Made by a program: the position numbers and the translations under genes
Notes under the pieces: generated by a model
Told to the model about the DNA's origin: nothing
Databases searched by the model: none
The model's input: only the letters and a program-made list of their open reading frames with translations
DNA from: Acidobacteriota bacterium
GTDB lineage: Bacteria > Acidobacteriota > Terriglobia > Acidoferrales > UBA7541
Direction: 5' to 3'
DNA: 6,259 nt
NCBI GenBank assembly: GCA_019239815.1
Contig: JAFAZL010000841.1
Location: 1-6,259, forward strand
In this document: positions 1 through 5,420 of the stretch, piece after piece
Position numbering within the stretch: the stretch's first letter is position 1
Layout: each line of letters begins with the position of its first letter

Positions 1-496
1 ACGCCGTCACCATTTCCAGTGCGGCGACTGCCGAAGAAAGGTTCGGATTGTTGTCGCCCGAGCCGTGCGTGGCCGTTGCACACGAACCGGCAACGGAGAT
101 GTGCGGGAGCGAAGCGAGATTGTGCAGCGCCCAGCCTTTGGAATTGAGATACGGCGCAAGCTGCCCGTAACTCATCCCCGGTTCGATCGTAACGGTGCGC
201 TCGTTTTCATCGATCGAAATCGCGTGATCGAGCGGTTTCATTTCGAGAAGCGCATGCGTGCTGTTTGCGATCTGATTGAAGCAGTGGCGCGTTCCGAGCG
301 CCTTCATTTTTTCGTGCGACTTCACGTACTGCTGAACCTGCTCCAGCGATTTCGCCGGCGTGACGTCTTCGGTGCTGAACTCGAAATTACCCGCCCAGTT
401 CTTCAGCTTTTCACCCGCGGCCCAGCTCAAGAGTGGAGAAAGAACAGGAGTCGCCGCAACCGCCGAACCAAGTTTCAGGAATGTGCGTTTGTTCAT
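1..496 (-). CDS. Alditol-oxidase-like FAD-dependent oxidase, N-terminal part (C-terminus off window)
   Basis: This is the first 165 codons of a gene that continues past base 1. The family (bacterial alditol/xylitol oxidase, related to aldonolactone oxidases) oxidises sugar alcohols or lactones with O2 using covalently bound FAD. Visible here are NWAGN (residues 33-37), the usual start of the mature enzyme; LGTRHCFNQIA (67-77), where His71 aligns with the histidine that links FAD in Streptomyces AldO; and SLPHISVAGS..ATHGSG (129-147), the conserved PP-loop/FAD-binding block of VAO-type enzymes. Unlike soluble AldO, it has a 28-residue leader with NKRTFLKLG followed by a hydrophobic stretch and SWAAG, which resembles a Tat signal with KR in place of RR. 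This suggests export of the folded flavoprotein. The start ATG at 496 is chosen because it begins this leader; the Shine-Dalgarno is poor. The oxidase family is fairly sure; the substrate is unknown. Confidence 0.85.
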   Translation of the reverse strand, partial: MNKRTFLKLGSAVAATPVLSPLLSWAAGEKLKNWAGNFEFSTEDVTPAKSLEQVQQYVKSHEKMKALGTRHCFNQIANSTHALLEMKPLDHAISIDENERTVTIEPGMSYGQLAPYLNSKGWALHNLASLPHISVAGSCATATHGSGDNNPNLSSAVAALEMVTA

Positions 497-560
497 TGGC
501 TTGAATAGTGCCGCGCGAAAACAATCTCAATTCCCTTCGTTAAGTTCTCGAACGGTTGCG

Positions 561-590
561 ATTGTACACCGTGCGACGAAGGCAGGAACT
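561..590 (-). promoter_or_regulatory. Possible promoter of the oxidase gene
   Basis: On the minus strand TGTACAAT (TACAAT at 566-561) is a near-consensus -10 box, and it lies about 65 bases before the oxidase ATG. The -35 region is weak (TTCCTG-like at 16-base spacing). It is placed by eye only and is the best-looking -10 in this gap. Confidence 0.25.
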
Positions 591-678
591 GCAAAACAAA
601 AACGCCGGCAAGATGCACTTCCGTTCGCATCGCGTCCGTCAGTGTGAACCGGCGCTACCGGTAGTGTGCTGAATCGCT

Positions 679-725
679 CGCTGCGATCTCGATCTGTGCC
701 TTCGTATCGATCCGCGATCGCAGCG
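679..725. repeat. Long imperfect hairpin between the DinB and oxidase genes
   Basis: The arms CGCTGCGATC (679-688) and GATCGCAGCG (716-725) are perfectly complementary. A second complementary pair lies inside, TCGAT (689-693) with ATCGA (706-710), leaving a 12-base loop and a 5-base bulge on one side. It lies 29 bases past the DinB stop and could act as a transcript 3'-end or processing structure. No T-run follows on the minus strand, so it is not a standard intrinsic terminator. A separate 10-base palindrome, CTACCGGTAG, sits at 655-664. The rest of 497-753 shows no gene. Confidence 0.5.
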
Positions 726-753
726 TGCCCTGGGCTTTCAAATTAGCTGCGCG

Positions 754-1293
754 CTACTTCACGCCTTTGGCGGGATCCCACCAGCCTTTTGCGCGGCGAA
801 TGTAGAGGATCTGTCCAGTGTGATACGCGTTGTGCGCGCAGACGTGCGCGATACGCGACGCATTTTTCTCGAGCGCCGCTTCGTCAGCAGTTTCGACCCA
901 GTGCTCAAGATCGGTCATAACCTTGTCGAGCTGAGCCACAGTTTCAGCCCAAGCCTTCGCATCGAAACTGTTGAAGGTCTTTTCGTTGTCGTCGGCGTTT
1001 GCGGGCTGCTCGCCCTTGATTCTGGCCAGCGATTCCTCGTTCCAGAAGGCCATGTGATAGGCGAGCTGGCCGATGGAGTGATTGCCAGTGTTGTCTTTCC
1101 ACGAGGCTTGCTCGGCGGTGAGTCCATCAACGGCGAGGCTCGCCGGCACAAACCAGTCCTGTTTTTTATGATTCGTCTGGAGTTGTTCGAGAAGTATGCT
1201 GCGGAGGGTCACGGGTTTCTTTTCCTTTTCTTGCGCGAGCGCGGATGCGCAGAACACTGCGAGGACGGTGACAAAAACCATCGTACGTTTCAT
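754..1293 (-). CDS. Exported DinB-superfamily protein
   Basis: A 179-residue protein with an N-terminal signal peptide (residues 1-20, basic MKR then a hydrophobic core, likely cleaved after ALA before QEKEK) and a four-helix-bundle DinB-like domain (about 28-175). The three metal-ligand positions typical of DinB/YfiT folds are present: His80 in SIGQLAYHMAFWNE, and His154 and His158 in the HNAYHTGQI block near the end. DinB-fold proteins are usually cytoplasmic metal-binding proteins, some of them thiol-dependent transferases or hydrolases; the actual reaction here cannot be read from sequence. A GGGGTGG stretch lies just before the ATG at 1293. The gene follows the VWA gene on the same strand after 71 bases and may be cotranscribed with it. 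The fold is confident; export is likely from the leader; the function is unknown. Confidence 0.88.
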   Translation of the reverse strand: MKRTMVFVTVLAVFCASALAQEKEKKPVTLRSILLEQLQTNHKKQDWFVPASLAVDGLTAEQASWKDNTGNHSIGQLAYHMAFWNEESLARIKGEQPANADDNEKTFNSFDAKAWAETVAQLDKVMTDLEHWVETADEAALEKNASRIAHVCAHNAYHTGQILYIRRAKGWWDPAKGVK

Positions 1294-1332
1294 TTTCCAC
1301 CCCGTAAAGTTGATTGCTGGTGCGTTGGACGG

Positions 1333-1338
1333 AGTATA
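1333..1338 (-). promoter_or_regulatory. Possible -10 box before the DinB gene
   Basis: TATACT on the minus strand matches the TATAAT consensus at five of six bases and sits about 40 bases upstream of the DinB ATG. No convincing -35 is present at 16-18 bases; a TTGACC exists but only 8 bases away. This is weak support for a separate DinB promoter, since the gene could equally be read through from the VWA gene. Confidence 0.2.
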
Positions 1339-1364
1339 AGGCAGAAGGTCAACAAAAAAGCGTG

Positions 1365-2567
1365 CTACTGCGGGCCGGTGAGATAGGTCTTGCGGTGGCG
1401 GACCTGATAGTTGCCGTCGACTTTGACCGCGATGGTGCGGTAGGTATTCGCGGGGCCGCGCGGTTCGGGGTAGTAGCCGAGGCGATACTGCGTGCGCAGC
1501 TCGCGATTGATGCGATCGAAGATACTGTCGAGTTCCTGAATCTGGTCGGGATAAAACATCGCGCCACCCATCGTGTCGGTGATGGTGTCGAGCGCGTGTT
1601 CGCCGGCGGTGTTGCGGCCGCTTTCGTTTTTCACGGGACGCACGACGATCGTATAGAGGAGAGCGCCGGATTTCACGGCGGCTTTGCGCGCGGCGTCGAA
1701 ATCGGTATAGCTCGTGGTCTCGCCCGCGTCGGTAACGAGAATGATCACACGCCGCCGATCCTCTCCGCGGCGTTCGAGCTGGCGTGAGCCGAGCAGGATC
1801 GCGTCATAGAGCGACGTGCCTGAGCCAGCGGGCATTTTGTGCACCGCAGACTCAAGCGTGCCGATGTTGTCGCTGAAACCTGCGAGCTGAACGATATCCT
1901 CGCCAACGCTGTAGACGGCGAGGCGATCGCCGGGGTGCAGAATCTGGCGGATGAAACGTCCTGCGGCTTCCTGCTCAAAGAGTATTTCTTTGTGCGCGCT
2001 GAGGCTCGCATCGACCATCAGAGCGAGATCGAGCGGCTGCTGCGTTTCGGATTCGAAGACTTCGATTTTTTGTTCGACGCCTTCCTCAAAAATGTGAAAT
2101 GACTCGCGCGGAATATCGATGGCGGGTCGATTGTGTTCGTCGAGCACGCTGGTCAAAACGTTGACCAGCTGCACGTTAACGCGAATGCGGCCGCGTTGCT
2201 GTTGCCCTGCAGGTGGATCGTCGGCGGGAATCGGCTGCACGATCGGCGGCGGATCGGTCGATGGAGTCGAGCTTGCCGTGGTGTTCGTATTTTTTGGCGA
2301 ATCGGAGTTGCCGCTATTCGAGCCGTTCTTGTTCTTGCGCGCCCAGGGCGGGCGATCGGTTTGTTGAGGCGGAGGAGTCAGTGTCGGCTGAGAACTATCT
2401 TGGGGTCTCGCGCCGCGTGCGATGAATGCGGTGGCGCAACAAACAAAAGCAAAAAATAAAGCCAAGGTCCGGTCGCGGTGAAGCAATCGCCTATGTAGAC
2501 CTGAGCGATGAGATCGAGCCGTCGTCGTTGGCCAATTTTGTTGATCGTGGCGTGGGGTTAGCACCAT
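1365..2567 (-). CDS. VWFA-related Acidobacterial domain protein (membrane-anchored or exported)
   Basis: A 400-residue protein from the ATG at 2567. The basic N-terminus is followed by a hydrophobic segment (about 35-52, LALFFAFVCCATAF), then a Pro/Gln/Asn/Ser/Thr-rich linker (about 55-124), then a VWA domain (about 128-360). Family hallmarks are VNVQLVNVLTSVLD, a DxSxS metal-binding (MIDAS) motif DASLS at 186-190, the second MIDAS threonine in GSGTSLYDAI (about 251), VTDAGE (about 279-284), and the family tail YRLGYYP (361-367). VWA domains bind protein partners through a divalent cation; this acidobacterial family has no assigned role. The reading frame is open up to 2678, but that would overlap moaE by about 100 bases, so the ATG 7 bases after the moaE stop is preferred. 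Its Shine-Dalgarno is poor, and a TTG closer to the hydrophobic segment is possible. Tight spacing to moaE suggests cotranscription. Confidence 0.9.
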   Translation of the reverse strand: MVLTPRHDQQNWPTTTARSHRSGLHRRLLHRDRTLALFFAFVCCATAFIARGARPQDSSQPTLTPPPQQTDRPPWARKNKNGSNSGNSDSPKNTNTTASSTPSTDPPPIVQPIPADDPPAGQQQRGRIRVNVQLVNVLTSVLDEHNRPAIDIPRESFHIFEEGVEQKIEVFESETQQPLDLALMVDASLSAHKEILFEQEAAGRFIRQILHPGDRLAVYSVGEDIVQLAGFSDNIGTLESAVHKMPAGSGTSLYDAILLGSRQLERRGEDRRRVIILVTDAGETTSYTDFDAARKAAVKSGALLYTIVVRPVKNESGRNTAGEHALDTITDTMGGAMFYPDQIQELDSIFDRINRELRTQYRLGYYPEPRGPANTYRTIAVKVDGNYQVRHRKTYLTGPQ

Positions 2568-2574
2568 TGGGATA

Positions 2575-3081
2575 TTAGGATGCAGGTTTCGTAATCCGTG
2601 TAGCCGAGGCCGTTGCACCAGTAGTCGCGGCATCGGATGGAGGAGGCGGAAGCTCGCCGTCGGCCCAGACAGCGCCATCGGCGAAATATTCTTTCTTCCA
2701 GATGGGCACGGTGCGCTTCAGGGTATCGATGGCATAGCGGCAGGCCTCGAACGCGGCAGCGCGGTGAGGCGCGCTGACGGCAATGAACACGCTGGTCTCG
2801 CCGATTTCAAGCCGGCCGAGACGATGGGCGATGGCAACGCGGTCGATCGCGAACTTCGTGTGAATCTCGGCGCTCAAATCGTGGAGCTTATTCAACGCCA
2901 TGGCTTCGTAGGCTTCGTAGTCGAGGTAGATCGTACGACGGCCGTGGGAATTATCGCGGACGCAGCCATCGAATGTGACGACGGCGCCGTCGGAATCGGT
3001 GCGGACATGACGGACAAGCGCGGCCGGATCGATCGGGTCGCGGCCAAGTTGGATGAGATCCTTCGTTGAGGGGGGAGGCAT
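2575..3081 (-). CDS. moaE: Molybdopterin synthase catalytic (large) subunit MoaE
   Basis: A 168-residue protein. With MoaD it converts cyclic pyranopterin monophosphate to molybdopterin by transferring two sulfurs from the MoaD thiocarboxylate, in the cytoplasm. Signature blocks are FDGCVRDNSHG (37-47), LDYEAYEAMA (53-62), AIAHRLGRLEIGE (84-96), SAPHRAAAFEACRYAIDTLK (103-122) and PIWKKEYFADG..W (126-139). Lys122 and Lys129 have the same 7-residue spacing as the E. coli catalytic lysines 119 and 126. Beyond Trp139 there is a 29-residue Pro/Ala/Thr-rich tail, longer than in compact MoaE proteins. The ATG at 3081 lies 23 bases after the moaD stop, supporting a moaD-moaE unit. No other molybdenum-cofactor gene is in the window. 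Confidence 0.95.
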   Translation of the reverse strand: MPPPSTKDLIQLGRDPIDPAALVRHVRTDSDGAVVTFDGCVRDNSHGRRTIYLDYEAYEAMALNKLHDLSAEIHTKFAIDRVAIAHRLGRLEIGETSVFIAVSAPHRAAAFEACRYAIDTLKRTVPIWKKEYFADGAVWADGELPPPPSDAATTGATASATRITKPAS

Positions 3082-3104
3082 GTGGTGGGTTCGTATCGCG
3101 GCGC

Positions 3105-3350
3105 TCAGCCGCCGCTAACCGGCGGCAGGAAAGCGACTTCGTCGCCCGGCTCAAGCGCGGTCGTCCAGGCGGTAAATTCACGATTGCGCGACACGGCCAT
3201 GGCCTTTCGATGTGCCGCCAACTCAGGGTAGCGGGCTACGCAGTGAGCGAAAAGGTCTTCGATACGGGAATCCGTTGGAATTTCGATGGACTCTTGGCCG
3301 TGACCAATGGCGTCCTTCAATCGTCCAAAAAAGAGCACATTCAGGCGCAT
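3105..3350 (-). CDS. moaD: Molybdopterin synthase sulfur-carrier (small) subunit MoaD
   Basis: An 81-residue ubiquitin-fold protein from MRLNVLFFGRLKD to the C-terminal VSGG. The terminal Gly-Gly is essential in this family: it is adenylated by MoeB-type enzymes and turned into the thiocarboxylate that MoaE uses. LEPGDEVAFLPPVSGG (66-81) is the typical MoaD ending. The ATG at 3350 gives the canonical length and start. An in-frame ATG at 3437, preceded by AGG at suitable spacing, would add 29 residues (MLEPTTPAALAA...) with no MoaD similarity. Since the Shine-Dalgarno at 3350 is weak, the longer form cannot be excluded. The gene is followed by moaE and is divergent from the epimerase gene at 3682. 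Confidence 0.93.
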   Translation of the reverse strand: MRLNVLFFGRLKDAIGHGQESIEIPTDSRIEDLFAHCVARYPELAAHRKAMAVSRNREFTAWTTALEPGDEVAFLPPVSGG

Positions 3351-3619
3351 GGCATTGGTGTCTTCGGCAGGCACGTGGGAATTGTAGCGCCTGGGCGGAA
3401 TTGCGGCCAGCGCAGCGGGTGTAGTGGGTTCGAGCATGGTAGGACCTGAGGGTGGAACCCGAAGGTTCGCCGTTAGTTGCGGCATCGCAGATCAATCGCC
3501 CGACTCGGGGAACCAGATTGAGCCGGTTGACGTACTTAGGTTTCGAGGCATGGGAGTGTGCAGGGTGTCTTCGTGATTCGGACGTACCGGGATTGATTGT
3601 GCGGGCGTCAGGCGTTTAC

Positions 3620-3640
3620 CCCTCGGGTGAGGCCCTCGGG
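3620..3640. repeat. Direct repeat of CCCTCGGG, 13-base period
   Basis: CCCTCGGG occurs at 3620-3627 and again at 3633-3640, each followed by TGA or GTGA. It lies immediately upstream of the 12-bp inverted repeat at 3642-3672. It could be part of a regulator site in the epimerase leader, but with only two copies in GC-rich DNA chance is possible. Confidence 0.4.
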
Positions 3641-3641
3641 G

Positions 3642-3672
3642 TGAATCCGCACTGGCGCACAGTGCGGATTCA
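3642..3672 (+). promoter_or_regulatory. Perfect 12-bp inverted repeat abutting the epimerase ribosome-binding site
   Basis: The arms TGAATCCGCACT (3642-3653) and AGTGCGGATTCA (3661-3672) are exactly complementary around a 7-base centre, GGCGCAC. The right arm ends on the first base of the Shine-Dalgarno AGGAG (3672-3676). As DNA it could be an operator for a dimeric repressor; as RNA it would be a stable hairpin next to the ribosome-binding site. The function is inferred; the symmetry is seen directly. Confidence 0.65.
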
Positions 3673-3681
3673 GGAGAGAGC

Positions 3682-4644
3682 ATGAAGGTTCTGATTACAG
3701 GTGCTACAGGACTGGTGGGGACGGCCCTGATCAAGTCGCTCGTGCGGGATGGGCATTCCGTTTGCCGGCTGGTGCGGCGCGAAAGCGTGGCGCCGAAAAA
3801 GGGTGCACATAAGAAAGACAGCACCGCGCCATCGACGAATCCGAACGTCGTGGATGTGCCTTGGGATCCGGAGGCGTCGGACGGGCTGTCACTGGCGGAT
3901 TCGCAGGGGACGATTGCCGGTGCGGAAGCGGTGGTGAATCTGGCGGGCGCGTCGGTAGCCGATGGCAAATGGACGCAGCAAAGAAAGATGGTGCTGCGGT
4001 CGAGCCGCGTGAAGACGACCATGGCGCTGGTGAACGCGCTGGCGAAATTGAAGGCGCGGCCGAAGGTGCTGGTGTCGGCCTCGGCGGTTGGATTTTACGG
4101 CAATCGTGGCGACGAGACGCTGACGGAGGAGAGCACGCCGGGCCAAGGATTCTTGCCGAAGGTGTCGCTGGACTGGGAAGCCGAGGCGCGGAAGGCGGAA
4201 GCGCTCGGCATGCGCGTGGTGCTGACACGATTTGGAATTATTCTGGCGAAGCAGGGCGGCGCGTTACCGCAGATGATGAAGCCGTTCAAATTTTTTGTGG
4301 GCGGGAAGTTGGGGTCGGGGCGGCAGTGGATGTCATGGATCACGCTGGAGGATGTCATTGGCGTGATTCGGTGGGCGTTGGAGAACGATGCGGTGAGCGG
4401 CGTAGTGAATGTGGTGTCGCCGAAGCCGGTGCGAAACACCGAATTTACTCAAGAGCTCGCTCGTGCGCTGCACCGTCCCGGAATCTTCACAGCTCCCGCG
4501 TTCGCGCTAAAAATGGCGATGGGCGAAGAAATGGCCAACGAAATGTTGCTCGTGAGCGAACGAGTTTTGCCGGGGAGGCTGAAGCAGCTCGGATTTGGGT
4601 TTCAGCACGAGAGTTTGGGAGATGCGCTGGCGGCGATTTTGTAG
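3682..4644 (+). CDS. TIGR01777-family NAD(P)-binding epimerase (YfcH/SDR39U1-like)
   Basis: A 320-residue atypical short-chain dehydrogenase/reductase. The N-terminal Rossmann fold shows MKVLITGATGLVG with the GxxGxxG nucleotide loop at 7-13. Other family blocks are VVNLAGASVADGKW (84-97), KVLVSASAVGFYGNRGDE (128-145), LTRFGIILAKQGGALPQM (181-198), the MSWITLEDV motif (217-225), and a C-terminal DUF1731-like part (about 268-318) ending in PGRLKQLGF. Members such as E. coli YfcH and human SDR39U1 lack a firmly known substrate; some are labelled SulA-like cell-division inhibitors without good evidence. Residues 36-56 (KKGAHKKDSTAP...) form a basic, low-complexity insertion after the second strand. 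The start is clear: AGGAG at 3672-3676 lies five bases before the ATG. The gene stands alone, divergent from moaD and convergent with the ECF operon. Confidence 0.93.
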   Translation: MKVLITGATGLVGTALIKSLVRDGHSVCRLVRRESVAPKKGAHKKDSTAPSTNPNVVDVPWDPEASDGLSLADSQGTIAGAEAVVNLAGASVADGKWTQQRKMVLRSSRVKTTMALVNALAKLKARPKVLVSASAVGFYGNRGDETLTEESTPGQGFLPKVSLDWEAEARKAEALGMRVVLTRFGIILAKQGGALPQMMKPFKFFVGGKLGSGRQWMSWITLEDVIGVIRWALENDAVSGVVNVVSPKPVRNTEFTQELARALHRPGIFTAPAFALKMAMGEEMANEMLLVSERVLPGRLKQLGFGFQHESLGDALAAIL

Positions 4645-4657
4645 GCGGAGAGAGGGA

Positions 4658-4697
4658 GAGTCTAACGCAGAGACTCGGAGGGCGCTGAGACGCGGAG
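4658..4697. repeat. Degenerate purine-rich tandem repeat (CGCAGAGAC-type)
   Basis: Two 15-base units, CGCAGAGACTCGGAG (4666-4680) and CGCTGAGACGCGGAG (4683-4697), match at 13 of 15 positions with a 17-base period. A GAGTCT/AGACTC inverted repeat (4658-4663 with 4671-4676) overlaps the first. Similar CGCAGAGACGCAGAG strings are common as dispersed intergenic repeats in some soil bacteria (recalled, not searched). No gene is seen between 4645 and 4800. Confidence 0.5.
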
Positions 4698-4731
4698 TGG
4701 ATTACTCGAGATGGATGAGCCTAACTGAATA

Positions 4732-4773
4732 GTGCGGAAAAATCCGCACCCTCTTAGAGTCAAGAGGGTGCGG
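4732..4773 (-). terminator. Intrinsic terminator of the ECF operon, with an alternative hairpin
   Basis: A perfect 12-bp stem pairs 4744-4755 (CCGCACCCTCTT) with 4762-4773 (AAGAGGGTGCGG) around a 6-base loop. Read leftward it is followed by ATTTTT (4743-4738), the T-run of a classical rho-independent terminator, 28 bases past the stop of the small exported protein gene. On the plus strand it is followed only by CACCCGGCATTTATTTT, so it may also work, less well, for the epimerase transcript. A second stem, GTGCGGA (4732-4738) with TCCGCAC (4743-4749), shares six bases with the first, so the two cannot form together. Confidence 0.8.
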
Positions 4774-4800
4774 CACCCGGCATTTATTTTCAATCTCGCC

Positions 4801-5379
4801 TTACTTCAAGACATTCAGCGTCAGCTCGATCTTCAATAGCCTACCATTCAGCGGATCAGTCGCTACCGTCGTCTCGATCGTTTGACCATCGCGCGCGATC
4901 AGATATTCAGTCGTCTTATATTGACCAATGACCGGCTCCTTGAAGTGATTGTCCGCAGCTCCAGTTTGCGCTTGGGTCGTAGAATCGATTGGAATTGGAA
5001 CGTCGCCCTGAATCCATGACCTCTCCAGCGCGATTCTCAGCCCAAATTTCCCTTCGTCGAGACGATCCGCTGTACAGTCGAGATTCGTTCCAACATCGAT
5101 ATACTGCAGGCCGCCGTCCTTGCCGGTGAATAGCGGAACGCGACTCCCGATTCGCAGCTTCATTGAATCCGGGGCCTGTCCCGTCGCCGCAAATATGGAC
5201 GCGTAAGGCATGCTTTTGATTTTCTTATCGCCTTCGAACTCCGTGAATACAATCTGGACCTTCACTTGGGTCGCGTGAACCGTTTTTTCTTCACCCTTAG
5301 GTTTGTCTTGCGCACGCAGCGGCGGCACCAGGAAAGATGAAGCGGCCAGGAACAGAACTGCTGTCTTCACACTTTTCAT
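4801..5379 (-). CDS. Small exported protein of unknown function with a secretin-like motif
   Basis: A 192-residue protein. Residues 1-23 form a signal peptide (MKSVK, a hydrophobic stretch, PPLRA before QDKPK). The mature part starts with a Lys/Glu-rich stretch and a predicted beta-rich domain: HATQVKVQIVFTEFEGDKK (about 35-53), MKLRIGSRVPLFTG (73-86), LQYIDVGTNLDCTA (91-104), KFGLRIALERSW (111-122), and a C-terminal TVATDPLNGRLLKIELTLNVL. The order RxGxRVPxxTG, QYxDVGxN and a following strand pair resembles the conserved core of the secretin C-terminal domain (GspD/PilQ type), although the protein is far too short to be a secretin. That similarity is by eye. The gene is the last of the ECF operon, 41 bases after the anti-sigma stop. 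The reading frame opens at a GTG (5424) overlapping that stop, but the strong GGAGGA before ATG 5379 and the signal peptide fix the start there. Confidence 0.8.
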   Translation of the reverse strand: MKSVKTAVLFLAASSFLVPPLRAQDKPKGEEKTVHATQVKVQIVFTEFEGDKKIKSMPYASIFAATGQAPDSMKLRIGSRVPLFTGKDGGLQYIDVGTNLDCTADRLDEGKFGLRIALERSWIQGDVPIPIDSTTQAQTGAADNHFKEPVIGQYKTTEYLIARDGQTIETTVATDPLNGRLLKIELTLNVLK

Positions 5380-5387
5380 TTGTGATT

Positions 5388-5393
5388 TCCTCC
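5388..5393 (-). promoter_or_regulatory. Strong ribosome-binding site deciding the start at 5379
   Basis: GGAGGA on the minus strand lies 8 bases before the ATG at 5379. It favours this start over the upstream in-frame GTG at 5424 and yields a clean signal peptide. Confidence 0.8.
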
Positions 5394-5420
5394 GTTGAAC
5401 TCGAACAAATTCGATCATTT

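Larger units (their letters stand above)
3351..3681. other. Divergent intergenic region between moaD and the epimerase gene
   Basis: This stretch must carry the start signals for moaD (leftward) and the epimerase (rightward). No convincing gene or structured RNA gene is seen. It may encode a short N-terminal extension of MoaD up to 3437. A weak rightward promoter candidate is TTGATT (3593-3598) with TTTACC (3615-3620) at 16-base spacing. The right end holds a direct repeat, a perfect inverted repeat and the epimerase ribosome-binding site, listed separately. A small GAACC/GGTTC hairpin with a CGAA loop lies at 3455-3468. Confidence 0.5.

Noticed and set aside
65..647. Two plus-strand open frames near the left edge
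   Set aside because: They are antisense to the oxidase, whose FAD-binding motifs are unmistakable on the minus strand. The part beyond 497 has no motif.
820..1386. 188-codon plus-strand open frame opposite the DinB gene
   Set aside because: It is antisense to a clearly recognisable DinB protein, shows no family motif, and is explained by GC-rich codon structure.
1314..1787. 157-codon plus-strand open frame opposite the VWA gene
   Set aside because: The opposite strand encodes the conserved VWA C-terminal region with YRLGYYP, so this frame is a shadow.
2568..2678. Extended N-terminus for the VWA protein starting inside moaE
   Set aside because: It would add 37 residues without a leader-like pattern and overlap moaE by about 100 bases. 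The ATG at 2567 sits naturally after the moaE stop.
3492..4022. 176-codon minus-strand open frame across the epimerase start and upstream region
   Set aside because: It is Ser/Pro/Thr-rich with no recognisable motif, antisense to the epimerase N-terminus and to its inverted repeat and ribosome-binding site.
4441..4644. Apparent change of codon style near the end of the epimerase gene (more C/T-rich codons)
   Set aside because: The protein stays in frame with the expected C-terminal family motifs, so by eye this is not enough to claim recombination or a fusion.
3861..4688. 275-codon plus-strand open frame overlapping the epimerase in another frame
   Set aside because: Its composition (Gly/Arg/Ala/Glu-rich, no domain) is that of a frame-shifted shadow of the well-supported epimerase, and it lacks a proper ribosome-binding site.
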